The position numbers were made by a program, and so were the translations under genes. Shown piece after piece: positions 1 to 10,769 of a DNA stretch of 25,762 nt. Position 1 is the stretch's first letter. Every line of letters begins with the position of its first letter. The notes below the pieces were generated by a model. The model was not told the origin of the DNA, did no database searches, and worked only from the letters and a program-made list of their open reading frames with translations. Source of the stretch: Reclinomonas americana ATCC 50394 (lineage: Eukaryota; Jakobida; Jakobea; Jakobida); the NCBI GenBank assembly GCA_048213135.1, contig AFZH01017328.1:1-25762 (forward strand). Reading direction: 5' to 3'.

Positions 1-1196
<1,196 letters not shown>

Positions 1197-1323
1197 TGGC
1201 ACACTCACATATACCCCCCCTAGACCAATAGAACACGGAGGAAGGAGAGGAGAACGAGAAGAAAAAGAAGAAGAACATCAATGTTTGCAATGCACAAATC
1301 ATGAACTAGTAGATCTATGGCAT
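1197..1323. other. Convergent intergenic spacer
   Basis: 127 bp lie between the stop of the SNF2 gene and the stop of the tentative minus-strand gene. The spacer contains an A-rich stretch near 1258-1275 (AGAAGAAAAAGAAGAAG) but no AATAAA signal on either strand. It should hold both 3' ends, which would be very close together or overlapping. Confidence 0.5.
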
Positions 1324-2138
1324 TCACTGTTGTGGTCCCTTTGGTGGCGACGAGAGCGGATCCGCCAGTGGCGACGGAGTGCTCATCATCGGAACCTGTG
1401 GTGGCACTGCTGCAGCTGCTGCCGATGTTGGAAGCGATTGATGATGAGACGAGGCAGCAGTAGCAGCAGCCGTCACACTGCCTGCACTGCCTCTCCTCTC
1501 CCTCGCCATGGCGTTCTCCTCTTGCAGCTGCCGTAATCTGGCCAGTCGATGCTCCACACGCACAAATCGTCGGATCTGTCGCTCATAGAACCATCCGCGC
1601 ACACCTCGCGCCAGGAACAGGTGTGTGGCTTTCAGTGTCTGCGGCCGCGGACGAGCATCGTCACACAGTGCTTCCTGCGCATGCACACACGCAATCAGCA
1701 ATCTCTCGCACACTCTCGCTTCTCAGTCGACACGGAACTTCAACAGATGCTGCCTGCAAGCTCGGCAGCAGTCGCTGACTCGTGTCGTGCGTGTGCGGAC
1801 CCACCGGAGGCAGAGTGATTGTTGCCTGCACGCAACGGTCAGTTCGAGTCGGAGAGAGAACAGGAGGAGAGAACACGATGAAAAGGGAAGTGAAAGAGAA
1901 GTGTGTGTGCGTGAGAGAGAGAGAGAGAGAGCACAAGAGAGGGAGAGAGAGCCCAGAGAGGGAGAGCGAGAGAGGGCAGGCCAGGGACATGATATCTTTC
2001 TCTCTCTTTCTCCCTCTTGCTGCGCACCGACGACGATGACGCCGACGACGACTTGCGTGCTGTCCACTGTCGTCCACGGATGACTGCACAGGCGGCGCGA
2101 TACAAGGAGGTGGCGGCGATCTCTCCGAGCGACTCCAT
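1324..2138 (-). CDS. Tentative small basic protein with an IQ-like segment
   Basis: Proposed exons are 2138-2028, 1825-1739 and 1674-1324, giving 182 residues; I do not recognise the family. Exon 1 (MESLGEIAATSLYRAAC...) contains a basic RGRQWTARKS stretch followed by serines. Exon 3 has an Arg-rich helix ARGVRGWFYERQIRRFVRV followed by a leucine/arginine-rich helix. It is close to an IQ calmodulin-binding motif but lacks the Gln and has the last Arg one position late. The tail is low-complexity Ala/Ser/Pro. Support comes from phase-0 junctions that keep frame and from the long GA tract at about 1913-1970, which is CT-rich on the minus strand, as expected for an intron of a minus-strand gene here. 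Introns are 202 and 64 nt (donors GTGCGC and GTTCCG). Exon 2 is the weakest part. The gene converges on the SNF2 gene and is divergent from LANCL. Confidence 0.42.
1899..1980. repeat. GA/CT-rich low-complexity tract
   Basis: A run of GAGAGA-type sequence on the plus strand lies inside the proposed first intron of the minus-strand gene. On that transcript it reads as CT-rich sequence upstream of the acceptor, matching the pyrimidine-rich introns elsewhere in the window. Confidence 0.8.
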
Positions 2139-2852
2139 CGACGACAATATACATAACGGGCCGCGCGAACGGTCGAACACGCATTGAGGTTCAATAACGA
2201 TAACCCAAGCTTTCCTGATCCTCGCCACGGTGGCAGCGTACATCAGGAGGAGTGAGCGCTGCTCTGCTGATGGTGTTCCGCGAAAATGGGAACGATACGT
2301 GCACCAAGAATGGCGAAAGCCAGCCGATGCGATATCGATGTATTGTATTCGATCGCGAAATGCCGGCGCCGGCGTCTGTGCACGGAGACGAGCCATGGCT
2401 TGATTCTGCAAAGTCTGGTAGTCTCCGCAAGGGTAATGGAGTTCGCGCCGCGCTCAATACGCTGGTGTTCGGCTGCCAGCCTCGAACCGGGCATGTATGA
2501 CTCGGTCCGTTCGAATTTGCTTCAGCAAGGTCTTTCACCCCGCAGGAAAACCACTTCACGCCACTGCCCAGCTCCCCAGCTGTCGTGTTGCACGAGGCCT
2601 GCAGAGAGTATCCGTGTGAAACGGATGAGAGGTGCAGTTTAGGCAACCAGCCACCTCTGAAGTTGGTTTCTCTCTCTCCACAATAAGCAACTGCACGCGG
2701 TCGGCGACAGCGGGGAAGGGAAGTGCATGCGTGGAGCTCCACGAACCACTCGCCTCCACATGCACACCACCACCACAGCGTCGGCAGTGACGCATGTTCG
2801 GGTTTCCGCAGCGGGACATCGATTGGAAAAGTTTTCCGTTAGTCATACTGCG
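2139..2852. promoter_or_regulatory. Divergent intergenic region, 714 bp, no gene seen
   Basis: This lies between the proposed start at 2138 (minus) and the LANCL start at 2853 (plus), so it should contain both promoters. It has few of the CT/GT tracts that mark introns here. A 183-codon minus-strand open frame (2742-2191) has no recognisable domain and starts with a non-ATG codon, so I do not call it. A perfect inverted repeat, GGAAAA-G-TTTTCC, sits about 15-28 bp before the LANCL start. A tRNA B-box-like GGTTCGAGGCT occurs on the minus strand near 2478-2488, but no cloverleaf can be folded around it. No TATA box stands out. Confidence 0.45.
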
Positions 2853-4638
2853 ATGGATGCGGAGCGTTTCCTCCCCAACCCCTTCCTCGGGCAACATGCC
2901 AGCGCCCCCACCGACGAGGACCGCGCACGAGTGCTTGCCGCCATAAGCACTCTTCTCGGCTTTTACGACAAGCGATCCGCGCGCAGCCGCCAAGTTGCGC
3001 GCACGTGTGTGTGTGCGGCCGCCAGCCAATCAATCACTAAACACTCTCTCTCTCTCCTGTTCAGGACGACGGGTTGACGCTCTACACGGGCGCAGCAGGC
3101 ATCGCACTGGCCATGCACATTGTGCGCAACGCACTGGAGCGCGCGGGCGACACGAGTCGACTCACGAAGCGAGTGCAGCAGCTGGCCGAGGAATATCGAG
3201 GCGGTGTGGTGGACTCGGCGGCGGCCATTGAGCGCCTGCGACCACACAGCTTTCTCGATGGATTGGTCGGTGTGCGGTGGATGCTGCATGTGACACAGAG
3301 CAGTGAGGAGAAGGCGGAGCAGCTGCGCGTGGAGGTGCCTCCGCGCGGTGGACAAGTGGCGTCATATGATAACTCGGTGCGTGGGCGTGCACGTCTCTCT
3401 CTCTCTCTTTCTCTCTCACACGCTGTGTTCTCTCTCTCTCTCTCTCTCTCCCTGTTCTCTCTCTTGGCGTGGCATAGATTCCCTACGAATTCCTGTATGG
3501 CCGCGCCGGAGTCTTGTTCGCATTGATCTCCGCGCAAGTGGAGGATGGCGAGGCACTGGCGCGACAACTCGCTCACGCCATTGTGGATGATGGGAAGGCG
3601 TATAGTCGGCAAACACGGAGCACGAGTTGCGCAGTTTCCTCCTCATGTGATTGGTCGCATGGCAGTTTCCACCTGATTACGCTCGCTCCTCAGTTCCGCT
3701 CATGTACGAGTGGCATGACTCGCGGTACATTGGATGCGCGCACGGCGTGGCCGGTATCCTACATACGCTGATGGAGGCGTGGGAGGTGGTCTCGGAGGAT
3801 CATCGGAGGCAATTGGTGGTCGACTCATTGCATGGGCTGGCCGCTCTCGAACACGACAAGAGCGGGCGCTTCCCGACCAAGGTGGCGACGGCAGAGGGCG
3901 AGCAGCAGAGGTTCACTGTCGCTGTGTGGTGGTGTGCGCTGATTATTTCTCACTTTCTTCTCGCACGCAGAGCAAAGCTGCTGAACCACTGGTGCCACGG
4001 ATCGGCCGGCATGGTGTTCCTGTTTACCAAGGCGTTTTTGGTGTTTCGCGTGGAAGAGTTCCTGCGAGTGGCGTTGCGGTGTGGTGCGTGCACCGGAGCT
4101 TGCCGAGCACCTCGTTTGTTAGACACGCGCTCACTGCCAATATACGCAGGTCGCGTGGTCTGGGAGGAGGGACTGCTCACGAAGGGACCCGGCTTGTGCC
4201 ACGGTGAGAATCGAGAAGTGTGACGTGCTGCTGTCGTCAGTCGGCCTCTCACCGTGTATGTCTCAGGTGTGGCAGGCAGTGCATTTGCCTTTTTGGCACT
4301 CTATCGTGCTCTGCCGACGCTGGCCAGTCCTCGTGCGTGTCTTCGTACCCAACAGAGAATTGTCGACAATCATGATGGCTCACATGCACCCCCCCTACCG
4401 CCGTTGCGCAGTGGTGGATGTCGACGAGGAGGAGCTGTCGCCGACAACGTGGTTGTGGCGGGCGCACCGCTTTGGCGAGTTTATCGTGTCACAGGAGTTT
4501 GAGCACTACCTCGGCGAGCCCGACGAACCGTACTCGCTGTACGGCGGCGTCGGTGGCGCCCTTTGCCTTTTGGCCGCACTGCTCGATCCCGACCACCCGT
4601 CCAGTCGCTTCCCCGCTTTCGAGCTGGCGAGGTGGTAG
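2853..4638 (+). CDS. LANCL: LanC-like protein (LANCL family)
   Basis: Eight exons (2853-2993, 3065-3376, 3478-3625, 3694-3910, 3971-4083, 4150-4203, 4267-4332, 4412-4638) encode 425 residues, close to the usual length of about 400. The family forms an alpha/alpha toroid with a catalytic zinc. All expected landmarks are present: FPNP-like N-terminus (FLPNPF), GAAGIA, LYGRAG, the LMYEWHD...CAHGVAG segment (His217), NHWCHGSAG (Cys281) and GLCHGVAG (Cys327, His328), ending in SRFPAFEL as in animal LANCL1. Cys281, Cys327 and His328 are the zinc ligands, so the protein should be active. Animal LANCLs are cytosolic or membrane-associated and add glutathione to dehydroamino acids in damaged proteins; the same role here is inferred. 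Two introns (after 2993 and 3625) use the unusual GTTGCG donor. The start ATG is the first that leads into the conserved N-terminus. It is convergent with the CPPED1-like gene, 134 bp apart. Confidence 0.95.
3392..3468 (+). repeat. CT-rich tract in LANCL intron 2
   Basis: Two CT dinucleotide runs fill most of the 101-nt intron between LANCL exons 2 and 3 and provide the polypyrimidine tract before the GCATAG acceptor. Confidence 0.85.
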
Positions 4639-4772
4639 CACCGACAAAAAAACAAGGAAAAATTACATACAGTGTGTTTAGTCGCCGAAATGAAAGCGTG
4701 GTGTGGTGTGTGATTGGATTGCATGTTTTCACTCGCGCGGGTGTGTGTGAGTGTGTGCGCTCTGACCGTCGC
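4639..4772. other. Convergent intergenic spacer
   Basis: 134 bp lie between the LANCL and CPPED1-like stop codons. The sequence ACAAAAAAACAAGGAAAAATTAC follows the LANCL stop by about 6 bp and may hold its 3' end signal. No canonical AATAAA is present. Confidence 0.45.
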
Positions 4773-5886
4773 TCACTTGTCCTCCTCGTCGACCACGATC
4801 TCGGGCATTGGTTCCCCGTCCATCCACAGCGGGATCAGGCGCTCCTCCACCAACCGGCCCGTGTTCCGCTCGACCGTGCACAGACAGGCGCCACAGAAGC
4901 GCTCACGTGCCGCCGAGCCGCACGGTCTCATCGTCTCCTCGTCCCACTGCAGCGGCACCGTGGTCGGCGGCACCACCCGCGCGTGAATCTTCCGCGCCGA
5001 GATTGTGTTGGGCGCGCGGTACGACAGCAACCGCGCATGATGCAAGTGGCCGTGGAAGACGCTCGTGGTGCGCCCGCTCTCCATCCACTCCAGCAGCTGA
5101 TGCCGCCGCTCCACGGGAATGTTAAAGTAGCCCTGCGAGTGCTCATCGGCACGCCGCAAGTAGAACGGGATGTGCGAGAACACAATCGACGGCTCCGGCG
5201 CCGTCAGCTGCTCCCGCGTCCAGTCGACCGCCGCCTGCGCCATCTCCGGCGCCGCCTTGCCATACTGCAACAGCTGACTGTTGAGGCACACAAAGCGCAC
5301 ACCGCCGCACATGAACGAATAGTAGTCGGGCGCCGCAAAGCGCTCGGCCCACGCGCGAATGTACTCAAAGCTCGGCTGATTGCCGACGTCGTGATTGCCG
5401 CACACCGGCAGCAGCGGGATGCTCGGATCCAATCCATCCTCAATCGCTCGCCTAAAGCACTCCAGCTCCGCCTTCACACGCCCATCGCCCGGCTCAAAGT
5501 GGTCCAGAATGTCGCCCAACACCGCAATGAACCGCGGCCGCGGCGTCGCCGTCGACAGCAGCTGCAACGCGCGCGAAAACGAACGCGTGTCTTCCTCCAG
5601 TCCCTCGCCCAGCGTCCCATCCGCGCCCTCTCCCCGCCCCCACCGCGAATCACCAAACCCCTGTCGACACACGCATAAGCCGGCAGACAGACAGAGGCAA
5701 GGCTGAGTCGCATGACGATACCAGTTGCGGATCAGCAATGAGGCCAAAGGAGAACGTCGACTGCTCATCGTCGCCTGCAGGCAAGCCAATGTCCTCGCCT
5801 AAGCATCCCTGGTTGACAGACCACGCCATGAACCGCTCGGCGTCGCTGAACGGAAGCTGCCGCGCGTCCATCATTGGCGCCGACAT
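4773..5886 (-). CDS. CPPED1: CPPED1-like calcineurin-type metallophosphoesterase
   Basis: Two exons (5886-5722 and 5660-4773, intron 61 nt, donor GTATCG) encode 350 residues; human CPPED1 is about 314. The metallophosphoesterase metal-site motifs are in order: ADPQ (Asp52, Gln54), LGDILDHF (Asp105), CGNHDVGN (Asn144, His145), FSHIPFYL and FHGHLHH. ADPQ instead of the usual DxH is typical of the CPPED1 group. The segments GGVRFVCLNSQ, YFNIPVERR and NTISARKI also match that group. Human CPPED1 is a Ser/Thr phosphatase acting on AKT; the substrate here is unknown. An in-frame ATG nine codons upstream (5913) would give 359 residues. I prefer 5886 because of its CAACAATGTC context. Residues about 56-85 form a Gly/Glu-rich insert between the first two motifs. 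The start codon is 98 bp from the divergent armadillo gene. Confidence 0.93.
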
Positions 5887-5984
5887 TGTTGCAACCCGGA
5901 GAAACTTACACAAATGCGTCTGTCTGTCCTATGCACGCGCGTGCGTGTGACTGACCAACCATCGCTTTCTCTTGTGCGTGCGTC
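5887..5984. promoter_or_regulatory. 98-bp bidirectional promoter
   Basis: Only 98 bp separate the start codons of the CPPED1-like gene (minus) and the armadillo gene (plus). The sequence holds alternating TGCGTGTG/CACGCGCG-type runs and no clear TATA box. Both transcription starts must lie in this interval or inside the opposite gene. No motif can be assigned with confidence. Confidence 0.5.
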
Positions 5985-8900
5985 ATGGCTGCTGGTGCAG
6001 TGTCCGCGGCCGAGCAGGAAGTGCAACGCGTGTTGCGCGACTTTGACGCGGCGGTGGTGTCTGAGCGCGAGGCCGTCAGCTCGCCTCTGTCAGCCACATC
6101 ATCGCCCTCTGCTGCTGCTGCTGCTGCTGCAGAGGGTGGCGTGTTTGATCGCCTGCTTCACCGTGGCACACAGACGTTTGTGGAGGCGTTTGCGCTGGCG
6201 GATAAGAGTTGCGTGCGCGTGTGTCATGACCATGCCCAACGTGCAACCACTCTCTCTCTCTTACATGTGTGTGCGCAGGTGGTGTGTCTCTGCGTGAGAC
6301 GTATCTCACGTTTCTTGACTCGCATGCGCTGCCGCATGTGTTGCAAGGCGCGCAGCCGTCAATGCTCGCCTCTCCCTCGCGCGGAGCTGCAGGTAATGAA
6401 TGCACGCAACGATCATGTGTGTGTGTGCGTGTGTTTCTCACACATAGAGTGTGTATAGGGTCGCCGAGTCACAGCACGTCGTATCTGTCGGCATCGACGG
6501 ACTTTCTGCATCGCATGCCGCCGGTGATTCCGCTGACGACGCAGACTGTGGACGCGGTGTTGGATGCTCTTCTGCGCATGACCACGGAGCATCCGCAGCG
6601 CACGGCGCATCAGGCGCTTGGCGTGCTCAAGCATGTGTTGCAGTCGGACGATCGATTTCTGCATCGGTTCAAGCCCTCGAAGGGCAACATCTTCAAGCTC
6701 AATCTCGCGCTGTGGATTCAGAGTCAGGGTCCGTCCGTGCTGCCTCTCTGTGTGTCTCTCTCCGCGTCTGTCTGTCTCTCTGTCTTGCAGGCTGCTTGGC
6801 TGTGTCTGTGTGTGTCTGCGTCTCTCTCTCTCTCTCATACACACACACTCTCTCTCTCTCTCTTTCTCTTCCTCTCTCCCCTCTCCTCCCCTCTCCTCCC
6901 TCCCCTTTCCTCCCCTCCTCCCCTCCCCTCCTCCCCTCCCCTCCCCTATCCCCTCCCCCTTTTCTCACTCTGTCATCGTTGTGCAGAGCCGAGGGATCGC
7001 GAGCTGGCCGTCGATTTCGTGCTCTTCCTGCTGTCGACGTACGATTACCTCGACATTGACGACATTACGAACAATCCGAGCGTCATCTCCAAGGTCACCT
7101 GGGCCGCTCGCCGGCAAGCCATGGAGAAGATGAAGAGGCAGGAGGCGGCCATTTCCGAGCTGCTGGAGGTTGTGCGCAAGCAGGTGACGTCCGTCTGTGT
7201 GAGCAAATGTGCCCTGTGTCGATGCATGTACTCACGCGTCGCGTTGTAGGATACAAGAATAGGCGATCTGAGAGCGCAGGCCGAGGTGGCCGATCGGACG
7301 ATTGCTGAACTGCAGCTTTCTAACGAAGGTCTTCACCAGCGATTGTCAGATACGGAGCGGATGCTGTCGGAGACGCGGGGCGAGCTGACTGTCACCAACG
7401 AGAGAAGGTCCGATGGCGGTAGAAGCGTGCACTTGACTCGACCTCATTAGCTCACTCCATCGCCTGCCACACGCAGTGACCAACACGAGACGCAGCTGGG
7501 GAGTCACCACTCGACTCTGGAGTCGATCCTGGCGTGGCGCAAGGCGGCCGATGTGCGCTTCGACGAGGTCGATGGCAAGCTGCGGTCGGTGGACGCCTCG
7601 TTTGTGTCGGCCGAGGAGCGCTTGGAGCAGCTGGAGGGACGCCTGGTCGATCTGAGGTGTGTGTTGGGAGCTTCGTGTCCTTTCTACGCAGTTGTGGACT
7701 CATCCTCTCGCAGGCAAGAACTGTCGCAGTTGGTTGACAAGTTTACCGCCACGGCGGCGAGCATGGATGAGACGGCAGCTGGCTTTGAGGTGCGTTTCTT
7801 CCTCTGTGTGTGTCTCACTCACTGCCGTTGTTGGTGTGCTGAACCGTGTCGATGCAGGCCATTGATGTCGTGTTTAGAAAACTCGTCGAGCGCATCGGCC
7901 AATGCTACGAGGTGCTCGATCAGCTGTCGGACCAGGTCGCAGACTCGCGCGAGGAGAGTGTCGCGGGTCTGGCGCGTGTCTCCCGCTCGATCGAGAGTCA
8001 AGAGGTGTGTGTGGAAGTGCGACGAGTCGCTCGCTGCTCTCCTCGAATCATTCATCCGTGTCTCTTCTTCTTGGTGTGCAGGCGGCTCTGGAGGCCCTGC
8101 GAGAGCAGACCACCGAGACGCTGGCCGAGATCCGACAGAGTCTGTGGAGCTGCGAGGGTGGCATCAAGGAGATGCAGTCGTCGTTCGAGGAGCAAGGCAA
8201 CGCGGTCAATCGCATTCTCGATGCCACCAAGCAGGTGGAGGAGTGCAAGCGGCTAACCCGCGACATGGCCGACGGCTTCAACCTCATCAAGTCCGAAGTC
8301 GACAAGCTGTGGGGCTCGGTGAAGCGCCTGTCGTCCATCAACGAGAAGCGCGGCTCGCTGATGCCCGACGAGCTCGGTGCGTCTTGCGATTGCATTTGAT
8401 TGACAGGAAGCGTCTCACTTTCTCTTCCTCACTTTTTGGCAGAGTTGCGCAACGGCTCACCGGGCACGATCGACGCCAGCATGCTGCGATCGGTCACCGA
8501 CGCCGAAATCGAAGATCACGTGCGCAAGCTGCAGTCGCGACCCGACTTTGACGACCTCACCAGGCGCATGAGTCAGGCCACTGTCAATGTGGACTCGGAG
8601 CAGTTGCGTCACCACCCTGTGACTCCCGTGTCTCCACCACCTCACGCTGACTCGTGCACGTGCAGTCGCCGCATGTCGGTGGCGCAACCAAAGGTCCGCG
8701 AGCCCTCACCCATGCCGTCCTCGCCTCCTCGGTCACCGTCTCCGATCGAGAGTGTGGCGTCGGATGTGCACGGCAAGGTGCATTTTCGTGATGAACAACA
8801 ACTTTATCGCTCTTGTGCTCACCTGCCTTTGTTCACAACATTTGCAGGACGACCTTGGCGCCCATCAAGCACTGGACGGCGGTCTGAAGCGCTTCGACAT

Positions 8901-10206
8901 TGACCCTGTCACTGGCACTCTGACGCTGTACGATGTGACGGCCGACTTGCGCTCCGAGGCAGATCGCATGCTGCGACACTTGGCGCACACCACCTTGGCA
9001 GTTTCGTCCGCTGTGCTATTTTACGCAACAGAGAGGCAAGTGAGTGGCTGACCACACACATCTCCGCCACAGACGCCCTACAAAATGGAGTGCCTCGTGT
9101 GGGTGTCGTCGAACATTGAGTGGATGAACTCGCCGGCTGTGATCGACGCGGTGACCACCTTCCGCAAGTTGGTGCAGAGCCAGCAGTCCGGTGCCTCGGG
9201 TGCCTCGGGCAGCGCAGCAGGCGGCAGCCCGTCGGCAGGTTCCTCCAAGGCCGTTCGCATGATCTCCACTGAGGTTTGCAGTGTTCTTGCTTCTTTCGTT
9301 TCTCTGCGCGCCGCGGGTCATGACACTCGCTGCTTGCGTGTGTACACGAACAGCCACGAGCTGTGGCGACACTGGTGGCCAAGATCCCGCGGTTGGACGG
9401 CGAGCGACAGCTTGCCGCTCTCGCCACACTCGAGTGCTTCACACTGAACGGTATCACCACTGATTTTGTGTTTCATGCACGACTTACCACTTGCTGACTC
9501 TTGTCGTGCCCAGATTCCAACATCAATCCCGTGCTCGATCACAACGGTATCGAGGCGCTGCTGGCGGCCTGCCAGTCGCCGAATGAGGAACTGGCGTTTG
9601 CGGCGCTGCGAAACCTGAAGGCGTGCACACGCAAGAGTTGCGTGCTTTGAAATAATGCAAGGCGTGCCAGAAGCACTGCTGACCTCTGTGTACAGGCTCC
9701 TGCATCCAGCGGCTGGTGCGGTGTCAGGGATTCAACATGTTGCACCAGTTGCTGGGCCACCGAAGCGACACGCTGGCAGCCGCCTCCGCGTCGGTGCTCC
9801 GTAGCTGTGCACGCCTGAGTTGCGTGTGATCTCCCTCTTCCCCTCTCCCCCGTCTTCTCCTTCTCTGATTGTTGCGGCTGCAGACGAAGTGATTCCGGTA
9901 CTACTCGAGATGGGCGTGGTGGAGACGCTGCTGGACCTGCTCAAGTCACCCTCGGACGGTGTGCTGGAGCACGCGGCCGGCGCACTGCGCAACTGCGCGG
10001 ACGGCGACGAAGCCATCACGCGCATCGTGCGCGGCAACGGCCTCAACCTGCTGCTGGACGTACTGAAGAACAACGCCAACCCCGAAGTACAAAAGTGCGC
10101 AGCCGGCGCCCTCAAAGCCTGCGCCAAGAACGTCAAGGCGCAATACGCCCTCCAGCAACTCGGCGGCCTCGACTTGCTGCAGCTCAAGTACCCGCTGCTC
10201 AAGTAG
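5985..10206 (+). CDS. Coiled-coil and armadillo-repeat protein, 1004 aa
   Basis: Sixteen exons: 5985-6207, 6279-6392, 6459-6728, 6987-7183, 7250-7407, 7477-7656, 7714-7789, 7858-8004, 8082-8376, 8443-8777, 8848-9000, 9073-9273, 9354-9450, 9514-9636, 9696-9818, 9884-10206. They sum to 1004 codons plus stop. I do not recognise an orthologue. Residues 1-240 are helical with an Ala run (about 43-49) and a segment ending LAVDFVLFLLSTYDYLDIDD that looks like a helical-repeat or formin FH3-type fold. Residues 240-550 are rich in Glu, Leu, Arg and Lys with heptad character and should form coiled coils. Residues 610-660 are Ser/Pro-rich with SP sites. Residues about 715-1004 hold armadillo repeats (GIEALLAACQSP..., VVETLLDLLKSPSDGVLEHAAGALRNCA, LNLLLDVLKNNANPEVQKCAAGALKACA). 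The architecture suggests a cytoskeletal or signalling scaffold (inference). Introns after 6207, 9636 and 9818 use GTTGCG donors. The intron after 9000 could instead use a GTGAGT at 9040, but that would leave a 33-nt intron. Confidence 0.82.
6741..6984 (+). repeat. Pyrimidine-only minisatellite in armadillo-gene intron 3
   Basis: The 258-nt intron contains CT/GT runs and then, at about 6858-6963, an almost pure C/T mirror-like tract built from CCCCTCTCCT-type units. On the minus strand this is a polypurine tract of about 100 nt. It is one of the longest introns in the window, and the tract accounts for most of the extra length. Confidence 0.85.
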
Positions 10207-10769
10207 CACTCCTGCTCTCCTCAGCCTTCACCCCTGATGCGCATTTCCGCGCTGCTGTTGTATTTCATTTCCGACCCCGATTTTTTCTCCAAGTACACTA
10301 GTATTCTGATGTCGGGGATATCTGAAGGAAGGGAAGGGGGCGACAAGGCGCCAAGTACAATAGCGAACAATCCCAAATTGTGCTCTCCCGCGCTTCCGTG
10401 TGTTTGTTGTTTGTTTGCGTGGGTCACAACAAGCAGTGTGCGTTCCGTGCGTTGCAAGTGACAGACCGCGTAACTTCACCGGCGCCTCTGACTGGAGGCC
10501 ACTCGCGCACCAGTCAGCTGGTGAGTGAAACACACACGCACACGTTTGTCTGACTCAGTGAAACTCCACTTTCTCACACACGCGTGAGTGCGAGTGTGAA
10601 ACGCGCACACATTGAGAAAGAGAGTGTGAGTGTGAGTGTGAGAGCGAGTGAGAGAAAAAAGCACAAAAAACGCATTGATTGATGGGGTCATTCACCGATG
10701 CGATTCTCACACTCTCTCACTCTCTCACTGTCTCACTCTCTCACACACACACAGAGACGACGCTCTTCG
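10207..10769 (+). promoter_or_regulatory. Intergenic region with a likely 5'UTR intron
   Basis: 563 bp separate the armadillo gene stop from the next start codon on the same strand. No coding region is supported. The second half looks like a 5'UTR intron: a GTGAGT donor at 10521 and a long CT/CA-rich tract ending in ACACAG at 10754, 15 nt before the ATG, giving a 234-nt intron. A GTGAGTGTGAG purine-rich run (about 10622-10655) and the TCTCACACTC run (about 10702-10745) are imperfect inverted complements and could pair. The first half should hold the 3' end of the armadillo gene and the promoter. Confidence 0.5.

Noticed and set aside
2298-2310. AACGATAC string reminiscent of U6 snRNA
   Set aside because: No ACAGAGA box, no AGC triad and no 3' stem follow. 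It is a short chance match.
2478-2488. tRNA B-box-like GGTTCGAGGCT on the minus strand
   Set aside because: The T stem has a mismatch, and neither an A box nor a complementary acceptor stem is found at the right distance.
2191-2742. 183-codon minus-strand open frame in the intergenic region
   Set aside because: It starts with a non-ATG codon, has no domain, no clear introns and shadow-like composition. It lies between two divergent starts.
6699-6968. Arg/Glu-rich minus-strand open frame
   Set aside because: It is a translation of the polypurine complement of the CT-rich intron in the armadillo gene.
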